A stretch of 64,000 bases of DNA from the NCBI GenBank assembly GCA_024636475.1, contig JAGXHA010000099.1:1-64000 (forward strand), written 5' to 3'. This DNA comes from Roseobacter sp. (lineage in GTDB: Bacteria > Pseudomonadota > Alphaproteobacteria > Rhodobacterales > Rhodobacteraceae). Positions 44,783 to 54,752 of the stretch are shown piece by piece. Made by a program: the position numbers and the translations under genes. The notes under the pieces are model-generated. The model saw nothing but the letters and a program-made list of their open reading frames with translations. It made no database searches and had not been told where the DNA came from. How positions within the stretch are numbered: the stretch's first letter is position 1; every line of letters starts with the position of its first letter.

Positions 44783-47700
44783 TTAAGGGGCCTTTACAAC
44801 ATCCAACGCCAACCGAAGATCAGACAGCCGCAACAAAGGTTGTTGGTTCTTGCCCTGATCAAGTTGCGAGAACAGCGTGATGTCAAATGCCAGGAAAGCA
44901 CCTGGTGGAGGGGCATTCTGGGCGCTTGGATCACCCAAAGCGATTCCTTGACTGGAAAACCACCCGGCGAGCACCGCTGCAAACGGCGTGATGCCGCTGC
45001 TGCCCGTGCCATTTGACAGCCCGACCCACCCAGCAATCGCTTCTTTCAAACCCTTCACTGGCAGGTCGAAGGACCGAACAAGCACGACTGGCATCAGCGG
45101 CACAAAATCAAAGGCCTGCCCAGATGACCCCGACGGCGCGCCGATGGGGAAACCGTAACGCACGTCCAGTTTAAGCCTGCGATACTCCAAAATTGACGCG
45201 GGGGCGTCTTGAGCAAGGGCATGCAGCGGCTCGACCCCTGCGGCGATGCCCATCATCTCTTCCAGCAAACCCTGAATGTATTCGCCCAGATCCTGATTCT
45301 TCTTGTCCAAAACATTGGGGTATATCTGAAAGACCGTCGCATTCTGGACAAAGGGAATGATCGGGTTCGTCAGTGCAACAATAGGTGTCTGATAGATAAA
45401 TGCCCGGTTCGAAAACACGGTACCGCCCGGGTAAAGCTGCGCGTTGCGCCGCGTCCCGATCCCTGAATTGGCATTCTCGTAGGCCAGCGTCGAAAGCTTG
45501 TTGACTTGAACCTGATGGGTCACAAAATTCGCGGAAAGCGGTGCCGGAGGCGCGTAGAGCGTTTCGACCAACTTGTCGCCACTGGTTTGTGTCTGATCGG
45601 CATATGGCTTTAGCGTCGTCGGATCGAGTGCGGTCACCGTCTTGACGCCCACCCATGGGTTGCTCTGCGCAACCAGCGGATCAGGCGCAAGGGTGATCTT
45701 GCGCTGATCTGGGGCCGCTTGCGAAGGATCAAGGACATCTCGGACGACATCCTGCTCCAGGGTGAACACAGGACCGGAGTTGCCAAAGGCTTCCAAACCC
45801 GTAGGTCTCCAGTCAGAATTGTTCGCCAATTGTGTCACAAGCGCTGCAAAGCTGGTCAAAGCGTCCTGCGCGCCACTGGCTGGCACCGGCCTCAATTGGC
45901 TTTGCAAAACGTCATAGCCCGCTTGGAAACGTACCAGCGCCTCGAACAGAGTGTAGACAGTTTCGCCAAGCGTGAAATTAGTGTTGACCAAGGGGCTTCC
46001 AGTGCCACCCGTGTTGTAGATCAGGTTCAGGGTAATCTCGTCACGGCTGAGCAAACGCACCTGATAGGTCGAGGTGTAGGTCCAGTTGGTAAGCTCGGCC
46101 AGTGACTTGGGATTGTCGATTTTTTCCCCTTCAGCCTGCTGCCCCATCATGCTGGGCGGTGTCGGATATTCACGGAAAGCCAGCGGAATTACCGTGTCGC
46201 CCATCTGCGGTGCCACGGTAAAGGCGTTGATAAACTGCAACCAGATCGACGGCGGTGCCTGTTCGTCATGCCGACAGTAGTCGATGGTACGGTCCTCAAG
46301 AAACACCTGCAAATGCGAGACGGCCCATTCAAGCGGGAACTCTTCATAGGTGTCTTCTTCGATCTTCTGATCAGTGACGCCGTAAAGAAAACTGGTGGTC
46401 GCCTTTTGGTCCCCCTGACCCGCAGGCACATCGACCCGCGCGGTTCCCAGACCAAACCCGCCGCTGTTCGTCTCTGGATTGGCTTGACCACCGGGGCGTC
46501 GCATCTGGCCAAACAATTGCAAGCGGTTGGCCATCACGTCAGGCAAGGCATTGGCGAAACTGACATCGGTCTGAACAATCGTGTTCACCGCATAGGCGCT
46601 CCCAAGGGCTGCGCGCATCTGCTCTGCCATCAGGTTTCGGCCCTGACACAAATCAGAACCCTGGCCCTGATAGGCGACATCATCCAGCAACCATTGAACC
46701 TCGTTATCGGAATAGAGATCTGCGATATTTTCGCGGGCCACCGCGATGGCGCGGTAGGTATCAGGGGCCTGCGCAAAGGCATTCGAGGAGTTCTCGGCCC
46801 CCAGAATGTTGTCGATTGCCGCGAACGTGCTGCGCGCCAACTGGTCAAGGTCAATGTCGGAATAGACACGGCTGGCCGGAAGATCTCCCAAACCCGACAG
46901 ATTGTTCGGCATCATCACAGTGCCCGAGCGCAGCTTGGTATCGAGCGGCTTGGGCGCAAGATAGGCGCGCCGCGTTTTGCTCATCTGAAAGTCGGTGATA
47001 TTGGACGATACGGCCCAAAGCCCCTTGGGTTGCGCTGCGGCTTTGGCACTGCCACCGTCTTCATCTGCAAGCGCAGCAAGCGGCGCATGGGAAAGCACAA
47101 CGACCTTACCCGCGTCCGCAGGCCCTGTTGCAAGCGTAAAGCCCGGGAACGCTTTTGCAAAGTCGGTTGCCAACTGCTGCAGTGCCTCTGGGTCAGACTG
47201 TGCGGGCACATTGGTCGTGACCCGGAACGCGTTAGGATAGGCCGCAACATCGGGCGACACATAGTCGATCCGCTTGATGCCAAAACTGACCTCAATCTCG
47301 AAAACGAGGGGCAGTTTATCCATGGCACCTGGCACCTGAACACTCAGTGTCGCACCGGGCAGGTCGACAGCAGCGCCAGTCAGATACCCTTCGATCGCTG
47401 AAACCATCGCCATCACGGCTTGTGTCTGTGCTGCGTCCAAAGCGATGTCGGAATTACCTAAATCAAGGTTGGTCGAAACAAACATCTGCGTTGCAACCTT
47501 GCCATCCGGCCCCGTCGCCGCAAGCTGGTCATGAATGGTCCGGTACATCTCGGCTGTGGCCAGCGCACTTTGCGAATTTGGGCTGGGCAACGCATCTTTC
47601 GAGGGGCAAAGATAGACACTCAGCATTCCTTGCTTGGGCGTCCCGCCTGTCGCGAGACCAGTCTCGCTGTCTATTGCGGCGCAGACGGTATTGTCGGTCG

Positions 47701-50700
47701 GGTCGTCCCACGCAAGGAAGTCAAAGATTGACCTGACCCCCGACCAGTTCCCCAAAGGCAGCAGATCATCAAAGAACAGGTTCGGGTGATCTTCGACCAC
47801 TGTGGTGGCCCCTCCAAAGGCATTGCCATAGGCATCCACCAGCATCGATTGGATCGAAACCGTCTCTCCGATAGAGGCATAGCGGTTAGGGTCTTCTGCC
47901 GCAGGCGGGTTGTCCGTCGCGAGCTTATACAGAGGCACGAACATGCGCCAGTTTTGGGTCGGGTCAATCTCTTGACGTTTTTGCGGCCCTGATGGCACGG
48001 ACAAACCCGAGGCGCGATACCCTGTGCTTTCCGGCACTTGATACGCAATCAGGCTGTAGAGATTGGCAAGCTGGTCCAAAACCGTGTCGCCTGTCGGCTC
48101 CGCACGTGTCATCTCGAAGCCAAGCGCGCCAGCTGCGGTTGAGATACAGGTGGTTTCGTCTTTGGGATCAGTGGTCTCTGCGTAGTACAGCAGATCGTCT
48201 TGGGTATTTTGCAAGACCACAGCATTGGCATATTCAGGCACGGCATAGACATCGTCAGAGGCAGCAAGATCCAGCTGGAACAAGAACGTTACCTGCGCAA
48301 AGTTTTGCGATCCGAACAGGGCGTCGGGCAGGCTTTTGCCATCAGATGTCTCAAACGTCAGGTAATATCCGGTCTGGTTGGTCACACTGGCTTGCTCGAG
48401 GATCTGTAAAAAGCCTTTGGGATCATCGGCATTGGCACCAACTGAAACCGGCACTGGTGCCGTCAGGGCCAACGCCTCGAAGGTGGCGGGGGGAACAGAT
48501 TGGGTTGTCGTGTTGGTCCGCAGCACGAAAAGCTGCGTTGCAGCCGGATCAGACACCAGCCCGGATTCAGATGCAGACGCCTGATACAAAAGTTTGACGT
48601 TCTCGGCGTGCACTTGCCCGGCAATCAGCGCGGCCAACAACTCACGAATCGCGGTTTGTTGCGTCAGGTCTGCCGCGCCCAGAGCATAGGTTGTCTCAAG
48701 GAAATTGCCTTCTCCGGCCGGGACTTTGCGAATTGTCATTTCGACCGCAAGGGCAAAACGGGTATCAGCCGTTGGGAAAGGCGTTGTATCCGCATCATAG
48801 GCCTTGGCGGTTTGCCGGCTCGACAGGCTCATCGACAAAGGCGCACTGGTCTTGAGCGCGCTTAGCATCGACACCGAGAAAGGCCGCAGCGACTGCGCCG
48901 TCCCTCCTGCCGGGGTCCAGGTGATCGGGTTCGCCAAGGCGAAAGCTTGCGCCCCGCTTTGCAAGACATTGATCACACTCGGCGCACTCGGCACGGGCAG
49001 CGATGTTCCATTGATCTTATAGGGCGTGACATGGGCCTCGGTGATGTCCCATTTCGCATCGACTGTGACCCAAGTCTGCGCGCTGTCACCGCTCAGCGAC
49101 ACCGTATAATCCATCACGCTGCCAACTGGAAATTCCTGCCAGATCAGCGCGTATAGCGCGTTTGTAGGTTGCAGCGTACCGGCGGGCAGGTCCATCCCGG
49201 CAGTCTGAGGCAACCGCAGGCCAGAACGGAAATACTGCGCCATCTGTCCGGCCACATTGCGGATTTCGCCACTTTTGACCGCCGCAAGATAGATATCTGA
49301 CAGCTTGCCGCTTTGGAGGTCGGCATTTTGCATCTGCGTCAACACCCCGTTCGACGACGCACGAATGACCGCATGGAACCAGTCGACGAACATCATTTGG
49401 GTCAGCGGAACTGTGGTATCGGCAGCCTCTCCCAATGCCTGATTGCCCGCGCCGCTGGTTGCCGTATTTGTATAAAGCTCCGAGAAATAGGTCTGAAGTG
49501 TCGTATCGACCCAGTTTTGTGACACGTTACTCTTGCTTGAGAACACATAGTTTAGATCCGTATCTCGGCCCGCTGTTGCCAAACTCAGGAACGGCGGCAT
49601 TGGAAAGACGGTGGCATACTTATTCTCTTTCTCCGCATCGGCCACACTGCCATCATCCGCAGGCAGGCTGACGATATCCAAGGTGAACATCTGCCCCAGC
49701 CCCGCAAGCAGGGCATCATAGCTCAGACCGCCCACCAGAAGATCTGGATGCTGATTTAAACCGTTGATCTGTTCTTGGGTGATCACACCATCCCAGTTTT
49801 CCAGACCCAATGCACCATTCAGCGCCCATGCCAGCAGCTGTGCTGTCATGGTTTCAAATGGCTTGAGGGTTTCAAGCGTCGCAGTCGAAGGATCGGCAAG
49901 ATACTCCATCGTCAATGAGACGGCGAACCACGGGTCGCCCATGGCGCTGGTATCGGTCCACACGGTCGTAAATTCAGGCGTCATAATGCCGGACAGTTTT
50001 GGGTTCAGCCCCGTCTGCAAACCAAAGCTTGGGTTCCACGGCGCCGCTGCCAGCGCGGCAAGGTTGCTGCGCATGGCCAACGCCTGAACATGGGCAGAGT
50101 TGTCTTGAGAGATCAGCTGCCATTCGAAACGGAAGCTCGCCTTGAATGAGAAACTGATCGTGATTTTGAACAAACCAAGGTTGATCCGCACCGAGACGCT
50201 GACCGTCACGCTGGCCTCGACATACAACAGCAAATCACCGCCCGCGCCCGCCTCGAGCAAAAGCTGCATGCCGACGGACGCCTGAATGCGCACGTTTACG
50301 CTGGCTTTGATGATCGCAAAATCAATCGAGCCATAGATTTCACCAATCACCCCGAACTGTCCCTTTAGGGCCAGCGCCTTGGGCGATGTCAGCCAGTCAA
50401 CAACGTCTTCCTGAGTGGAATTGTAGGCATAGTAGCCAATCGCCCCCTCGATGATCCCGAAGAAAGTCAGGCTGACCCCCGCTTTCAATGGACCGGCGAC
50501 AAAGTTTTTCCCGACCCCCATGCGCGCGCCAAATCCTGCGGCGAGGATCGTATCATAGTGCTTTTGAACAAAGGTATTGTCTGTGGCCGAGCTGAGCTTG
50601 GCAATGTAGAAACCACCTGATCCAGTTACAGGAACCGGACCGGCAAAGGCCTCGACGCGAAAACAAACGGACCAGTCGTCATTCGCAGGAAAGCCCAGAT

Positions 50701-51604
50701 CAACCTTGAAGTCGCTGTTGGTGTAGATCGACAGCTTGAGGGCAGGCAAGGTCACACTGGCAGCGCCCGCTTGGAAGGTGCGCAAGCTGTCAGGCAAGCT
50801 AAAGTTGATAAAGAACAGCCCCACATCATCGCTGACCTTGGTATAGGTAATCTCGAAACTCAGCCCTTTGATGCTGCCCGAGGTGATATAGATTTTGAGG
50901 GAATAGAATGGCGTTGCATCATAAAAAACAAAGCCAAGACCGACGATATCAAGCAAAACAACGTTCGACACGATGATCCAGCCACCATCGGGCTTGTAGA
51001 CCTTGTCGTAGTCGCCAGCCTTGATCGCAGCCCAGAAATCCTTGCGCATATAGGCAAGGAACGCGTCAAAATTATCCAGCTTTGCATCGGGGCCAACCCT
51101 TTGCCCGACGCCAAGATAGTCCAGCTTGATCAGGCTTGACCCCTCGTCGCCCTTCTTGTCATCGTCCGCCATCGCAACAGGCATCGAGCGACCCAACTCC
51201 CGCTCCAGCGTATGTTCGACCTGAGTGCGCGATGCTGCCTCAAGCGCTTCCATCGGGCCGTCCATCGAGATAGCCTGCGCTTTCTCCTTGGGGTCTTGGG
51301 CGTTTAGCGCTGCAATCCAGCCGATCTTGTTTTCGCCTTTGGTGGGTGCAAACAACGCCAGATCGAAAAAGATATTGCCCGGCGGAATGCGTGTGCCCAG
51401 AATCTCCATATAGGAATCGTGCATCGACAGAACCAACAGCTTATCTGTTGAATTCGTGACATATTTCAGCTGGAATTCTTTGATCGAGATCTTGAGAACC
51501 CCTTCAATCGTCAGTTCCAGCTTGCCGTCTGCCTCGGGCATCTGAATGCCAAACACCAATGCGTTCGGATTGGGCCCGGACGGGGGCTGCCAGCCCAAGA
51601 TCAT
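44783..51604 (-). CDS. Giant beta-rich protein of unknown function (2273 aa), probably C-terminal part of a longer frame
   Basis: 2273 residues from the first ATG, but the frame is open upstream to 51667 and reads DLDLGSLGGLVGDLSAFKFS before that Met. No ribosome binding site is seen before the ATG. Residues 1-100 are beta-rich (LELTIEGVLKISIKEFQLKY); 100-155 form a charged linker. At about 260-495 comes a strikingly regular alternating hydrophobic/Gly/Thr pattern (SLTFFGIIEGAIGYYAYN, ASVTVSVSVRINLGLFKITI) that suggests long beta-strands. The remaining 1750 residues are mixed beta/alpha and low in Cys. No signal peptide, membrane helix, RTX nonapeptides, LPXTG, autotransporter barrel or catalytic motif is evident. 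I do not recognise the family. Its frame relation to the 1010-residue gene upstream suggests both are one protein of about 3300 residues. Confidence 0.75.
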   Translation of the reverse strand: MILGWQPPSGPNPNALVFGIQMPEADGKLELTIEGVLKISIKEFQLKYVTNSTDKLLVLSMHDSYMEILGTRIPPGNIFFDLALFAPTKGENKIGWIAALNAQDPKEKAQAISMDGPMEALEAASRTQVEHTLERELGRSMPVAMADDDKKGDEGSSLIKLDYLGVGQRVGPDAKLDNFDAFLAYMRKDFWAAIKAGDYDKVYKPDGGWIIVSNVVLLDIVGLGFVFYDATPFYSLKIYITSGSIKGLSFEITYTKVSDDVGLFFINFSLPDSLRTFQAGAASVTLPALKLSIYTNSDFKVDLGFPANDDWSVCFRVEAFAGPVPVTGSGGFYIAKLSSATDNTFVQKHYDTILAAGFGARMGVGKNFVAGPLKAGVSLTFFGIIEGAIGYYAYNSTQEDVVDWLTSPKALALKGQFGVIGEIYGSIDFAIIKASVNVRIQASVGMQLLLEAGAGGDLLLYVEASVTVSVSVRINLGLFKITISFSFKASFRFEWQLISQDNSAHVQALAMRSNLAALAAAPWNPSFGLQTGLNPKLSGIMTPEFTTVWTDTSAMGDPWFAVSLTMEYLADPSTATLETLKPFETMTAQLLAWALNGALGLENWDGVITQEQINGLNQHPDLLVGGLSYDALLAGLGQMFTLDIVSLPADDGSVADAEKENKYATVFPMPPFLSLATAGRDTDLNYVFSSKSNVSQNWVDTTLQTYFSELYTNTATSGAGNQALGEAADTTVPLTQMMFVDWFHAVIRASSNGVLTQMQNADLQSGKLSDIYLAAVKSGEIRNVAGQMAQYFRSGLRLPQTAGMDLPAGTLQPTNALYALIWQEFPVGSVMDYTVSLSGDSAQTWVTVDAKWDITEAHVTPYKINGTSLPVPSAPSVINVLQSGAQAFALANPITWTPAGGTAQSLRPFSVSMLSALKTSAPLSMSLSSRQTAKAYDADTTPFPTADTRFALAVEMTIRKVPAGEGNFLETTYALGAADLTQQTAIRELLAALIAGQVHAENVKLLYQASASESGLVSDPAATQLFVLRTNTTTQSVPPATFEALALTAPVPVSVGANADDPKGFLQILEQASVTNQTGYYLTFETSDGKSLPDALFGSQNFAQVTFLFQLDLAASDDVYAVPEYANAVVLQNTQDDLLYYAETTDPKDETTCISTAAGALGFEMTRAEPTGDTVLDQLANLYSLIAYQVPESTGYRASGLSVPSGPQKRQEIDPTQNWRMFVPLYKLATDNPPAAEDPNRYASIGETVSIQSMLVDAYGNAFGGATTVVEDHPNLFFDDLLPLGNWSGVRSIFDFLAWDDPTDNTVCAAIDSETGLATGGTPKQGMLSVYLCPSKDALPSPNSQSALATAEMYRTIHDQLAATGPDGKVATQMFVSTNLDLGNSDIALDAAQTQAVMAMVSAIEGYLTGAAVDLPGATLSVQVPGAMDKLPLVFEIEVSFGIKRIDYVSPDVAAYPNAFRVTTNVPAQSDPEALQQLATDFAKAFPGFTLATGPADAGKVVVLSHAPLAALADEDGGSAKAAAQPKGLWAVSSNITDFQMSKTRRAYLAPKPLDTKLRSGTVMMPNNLSGLGDLPASRVYSDIDLDQLARSTFAAIDNILGAENSSNAFAQAPDTYRAIAVARENIADLYSDNEVQWLLDDVAYQGQGSDLCQGRNLMAEQMRAALGSAYAVNTIVQTDVSFANALPDVMANRLQLFGQMRRPGGQANPETNSGGFGLGTARVDVPAGQGDQKATTSFLYGVTDQKIEEDTYEEFPLEWAVSHLQVFLEDRTIDYCRHDEQAPPSIWLQFINAFTVAPQMGDTVIPLAFREYPTPPSMMGQQAEGEKIDNPKSLAELTNWTYTSTYQVRLLSRDEITLNLIYNTGGTGSPLVNTNFTLGETVYTLFEALVRFQAGYDVLQSQLRPVPASGAQDALTSFAALVTQLANNSDWRPTGLEAFGNSGPVFTLEQDVVRDVLDPSQAAPDQRKITLAPDPLVAQSNPWVGVKTVTALDPTTLKPYADQTQTSGDKLVETLYAPPAPLSANFVTHQVQVNKLSTLAYENANSGIGTRRNAQLYPGGTVFSNRAFIYQTPIVALTNPIIPFVQNATVFQIYPNVLDKKNQDLGEYIQGLLEEMMGIAAGVEPLHALAQDAPASILEYRRLKLDVRYGFPIGAPSGSSGQAFDFVPLMPVVLVRSFDLPVKGLKEAIAGWVGLSNGTGSSGITPFAAVLAGWFSSQGIALGDPSAQNAPPPGAFLAFDITLFSQLDQGKNQQPLLRLSDLRLALDVVKAP

Positions 51605-51661
51605 CGAAAACTTGAATGCCGACAGATCCCCGACAAGACCGCCCAGACTGCCAAGGTCCAG

Positions 51662-51670
51662 ATCAAATCA
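51662..51670 (-). other. +1 frameshift junction joining the two giant-protein frames
   Basis: On the minus strand the 1010-residue frame ends CTG ATT TGA. The 2273-residue frame has a TGA at 51670-51668 and is open only from TTT (51667-51665) and GAT (51664-51662) onward. The zone where both are open is one codon wide, at ATT-TGA. Reading ATT and then GAT, one base being skipped, gives a continuous NFALIDLDLGSLGGL. One extra T in a three-T run, or +1 recoding at a UGA stop, would explain it. Confidence 0.6.
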
Positions 51671-54600
51671 GGGCAAAATTGAAGGTCGGGCTGGTGTCTA
51701 CCTGCCCCAAACTGTTCAGGCTGACGCCGAAATAATCCAGATCCGAAATATTCTGTCCGTTTTCGCTGTACAGAAAGCTTTTCAACTTGAACGGCAGCAA
51801 CGCCAGCAAACTGTCGTCCTCGGTGCGCTGTTTGGTTGCACCAAAATCAAAGCGCAAATTACCAGGCGCAAACGTCATCGACAGATCTTGCGTTCTGGGC
51901 TGTGCCTTGGGCTCAAGCACAAGCTGATAGCTCATCTCGATCCCCAGGTCGGCAAAGGACAATTTCTCGAAACTGAACATATCAAGGAAATCAAGTTGAT
52001 TGAATTCCATGCTGCCCCAGATTGCAAAGCGCGAACTGATCGTGCTTGTCGTGGCGTTCCCGCTTTCTTCTTCCGTGGCAGAAAACTGGACTTTGTCGAA
52101 TGTGATCTTTTTCAGATAAGTGTTGCTGTCAAAGGAAAACTCATACGTTTTTTTCGCGATAAACGAATAGGTTTGCGCCCCGTCATGTTCGGAATAACTA
52201 CCGTTTATCTTGATGATGTTGTCTTTGGGAGGGGCGTCCGCGTTCAGCTCTCCTAGGTTTACGCCAACGGCAAACAGGTTGTTCACGCTTAGATCGACCT
52301 CGGCATCGAAACTGCTAAGCGCATTGTTTTCAAACAAGGCACGCAGGTAGATCACCTTGAAACCATAGCAGGTCAGCCCGTCTTTACCGCACGGATAGAT
52401 ACTGCCTAGCATCTCCAGATCGCGGGCCAGACCGGCGTCAGACTGGGTCTGCAAGGACGTCGTGCTGGCCCCTGAATCCTCATAATCCACCAGCGCAAAT
52501 ATCGAACTGGAATCAAGCGTGACGCTGTCCCCCTTGCCAGTGTCCGAGATGGAAACACCCACGTGATGCGCCCGAAATGCATCGACGTTGCTGACGGTCT
52601 GACCACTTTCATCATCGCGCACCATACCGCCCATCAGCGCTTTGATCACCGCGGGCAGGTCTTGCAGATCAAGCGCAGTATTCAGCGCCAGAAGCCCTGT
52701 AAACTGTGGGTCATTCACGACCTGAACAAAGTTATAATAGATCGAGGAATGACCCTCTTTATCAACCGCCGCCTCAGCCTCTGTGATGATCTTGAGGATA
52801 TCTTGCTGGCGCGTATCCGGATCAGACGAAAAGGTATGGGCGGCCTCCCAGATCGACTGGTCTTGGGCCAATTCCTTGATGGATTTATCGCGAAAGAATT
52901 TCAGGATGATAATCGGCGGAACGCCATCAGGGTCAGTGCCCTTCAAGCGTAAATCAAAGAACCAATCGGCCAGCTCGACCGTGGCGTCTGCCGCATCGAA
53001 GGTGAACAAGGGGGCCGCATCAAAGGTGTCTTGGTCAATGACCATAAATATCTGGTTTTGATAAAGCGCCGATCGGATCGCATCGCCCATATTCTGAAAC
53101 TGAAGCGTTCTTTTCGTCGTTTTACCACTGATCGCAAAAGATGTTTCCCGCCAAATGCTGTTCGTATCAAAACCCCCTACAAGGCCCAATGGCGTCATGT
53201 TCTGGATCAGATCGTCTGTCTCGGCCGCCTGTGACGCCACCACCATCGGTGCAAAGCTGCGGGCCGGATTGGCGGTGCTTAAAACCTGGCGCCGCGCAGG
53301 GTTGATTGCCTTGCTTTCAAGAAGCTGGAACGGTGCGGCATCGGCTTTTGACAGGTTGTCTAGCCCCCCATAAGCCACAAGCGGCACAAGCGGGCTGGGC
53401 TGCAAAGCCGCTTGAGATCCAAGTGCGGGCCAAGCTGCAATTGGTTTGAACTTTAGCTTGTAGGCATCATAACCGGTAGTCTCGCCCCCCGTTTGACCAT
53501 CATCTTCATAGATTGGGCTACCCTGCGGTTGACTGAAATAGGTGTTCTGCGCAGCCGCCGAAGACAGGCTGACCCACGATGTTGTCGCATCCCCACCCAG
53601 ATAGCGCGGAAGGCTTTTGGCGGTTGCGGGCTGATTGACCATCTGGGCTGGTTGCAGCGGCCAAAAGTGCAAGACATCACCGTCCCCAAAAGAGAAGACT
53701 TCGGTCGAAGAATAGCCGCAGATCATCTCTCCCGCTGCGGCTTCGCCGTTTTGCGACAGGGTTAACGCACCCATGGGTGTCAGATAATACGCTTGCTGCT
53801 GGCCCGTCGCCGTAACCGGACGGTCAGCCAAAACAAAACGCGTGCTGACCTTTTGTGGGTCCTGCGTGCCGTCACGCGGCGTAAGGCTGATCTGCCGCCC
53901 CAGCGTTGTCACCAATCCAGACAAGAGCGCCTTGTCGGTCAGCTCGAAATAGGTGCGTGTCGGATCAAGTTGCTGCGCGGGATCGGCAAAAGCAGTCACC
54001 CCCAGCTTGTCCCCCGATCCGCCAGACAGAAACGTAGGATAGCGCAACGCCAGCAAATCCTGGCCGCCTTGCACGGGCCCGAAATACATCGGCCCGGTTT
54101 CAAACGCAGCCTGATCATCAAGATCAAGCGACAGGTCGGTGCGCATCACACCCGGCGTTGGGCCGGTCAGCGGGATGATCAAATCTCCCGTTGGAATTAT
54201 CTGGCGCGCAGTTCCTCCGGCCGGGCTTGGCAGCCAGCTGACTGTCACCTGAGACCCGACAATAAGGTTTGCGATATGAAAGGTTGAAGTCGCTTCGTTG
54301 TAGGTAACATCGACCCGCTGGTTCGACGGCTGCATCACCCGGAAAATGATGTTTCGGAACGCAAAATCCTGCCCGCCATTCAGGGTCTGTGAGCCGCCCG
54401 ATCCGGTAACGCTTAGAAAGCCAAGTCCGCCGCCGTCCGCCTTGAAAAACCCAAATCTGCGGTTCGAGACATTCTTCATCTGGGTTTTTATCTGATCGCT
54501 GAACCCCGACCATGCGGTGCCACGGTCTGCCGCCGGAAAGAACGCATAATACGAATCCGCATTGGTAAAACTTGTGCCAAGATTGATCTTGTCGGGCCTT

Positions 54601-54695
54601 TGGTTGCCGTAAAGCAATGCGCCCCAAGTCGCTTTCTGGGGTTGCGAAGGATCAACAAGATAAAGACCTGTATCTGCAAACTGGTAAAGTTCCAT
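51663..54695 (-). CDS. Large beta-rich protein of unknown function (1010 aa), probably N-terminal part of a longer frame
   Basis: 1010 residues with a good start (AAGGA before the ATG at 54695) and N-terminus MELYQFADTGLYLVDPSQPQ. There is no signal peptide. The first 160 residues look like a compact beta-domain (FRVMQPSNQRVDVTYNEATS, VTVSWLPSPAGGTARQIIPT). The middle carries long beta stretches and Gly/Asp-rich turns. The last 250 residues (ALSSFDAEVDLSVNNLFAVG, ITFDKVQFSATEEES) resemble in style the start of the next frame. The sequence stops at a TGA, at which a one-base shift joins it to the 2273-residue frame. The pair of small paralogues lies directly upstream on the same strand. The function is unknown. 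Confidence 0.75.
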   Translation of the reverse strand: MELYQFADTGLYLVDPSQPQKATWGALLYGNQRPDKINLGTSFTNADSYYAFFPAADRGTAWSGFSDQIKTQMKNVSNRRFGFFKADGGGLGFLSVTGSGGSQTLNGGQDFAFRNIIFRVMQPSNQRVDVTYNEATSTFHIANLIVGSQVTVSWLPSPAGGTARQIIPTGDLIIPLTGPTPGVMRTDLSLDLDDQAAFETGPMYFGPVQGGQDLLALRYPTFLSGGSGDKLGVTAFADPAQQLDPTRTYFELTDKALLSGLVTTLGRQISLTPRDGTQDPQKVSTRFVLADRPVTATGQQQAYYLTPMGALTLSQNGEAAAGEMICGYSSTEVFSFGDGDVLHFWPLQPAQMVNQPATAKSLPRYLGGDATTSWVSLSSAAAQNTYFSQPQGSPIYEDDGQTGGETTGYDAYKLKFKPIAAWPALGSQAALQPSPLVPLVAYGGLDNLSKADAAPFQLLESKAINPARRQVLSTANPARSFAPMVVASQAAETDDLIQNMTPLGLVGGFDTNSIWRETSFAISGKTTKRTLQFQNMGDAIRSALYQNQIFMVIDQDTFDAAPLFTFDAADATVELADWFFDLRLKGTDPDGVPPIIILKFFRDKSIKELAQDQSIWEAAHTFSSDPDTRQQDILKIITEAEAAVDKEGHSSIYYNFVQVVNDPQFTGLLALNTALDLQDLPAVIKALMGGMVRDDESGQTVSNVDAFRAHHVGVSISDTGKGDSVTLDSSSIFALVDYEDSGASTTSLQTQSDAGLARDLEMLGSIYPCGKDGLTCYGFKVIYLRALFENNALSSFDAEVDLSVNNLFAVGVNLGELNADAPPKDNIIKINGSYSEHDGAQTYSFIAKKTYEFSFDSNTYLKKITFDKVQFSATEEESGNATTSTISSRFAIWGSMEFNQLDFLDMFSFEKLSFADLGIEMSYQLVLEPKAQPRTQDLSMTFAPGNLRFDFGATKQRTEDDSLLALLPFKLKSFLYSENGQNISDLDYFGVSLNSLGQVDTSPTFNFALI

Positions 54696-54752
54696 TACAT
54701 ATTCCTTTTAATACAATGTACCCGCTTGGCGGAAAAGGCAGGTCGATAAGGG

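Noticed and set aside
46268..47401. 377-residue plus-strand frame within the giant gene
   Set aside because: Antisense shadow without a ribosome binding site or recognisable motifs; the minus-strand frame is uninterrupted for 6.8 kb.
51650..51680. Release-factor-2-type programmed frameshift with upstream stimulator
   Set aside because: The codon geometry is similar, but no Shine-Dalgarno-like stimulator lies 3-6 bases upstream of the shift site, so programmed recoding is not claimed; an indel is at least as likely.
44783..54695. RTX toxin or type I-secreted adhesin reading of the giant locus
   Set aside because: No GGxGxDxxx nonapeptides, no adjacent HlyB/HlyD/TolC genes and no repeated modules were seen.
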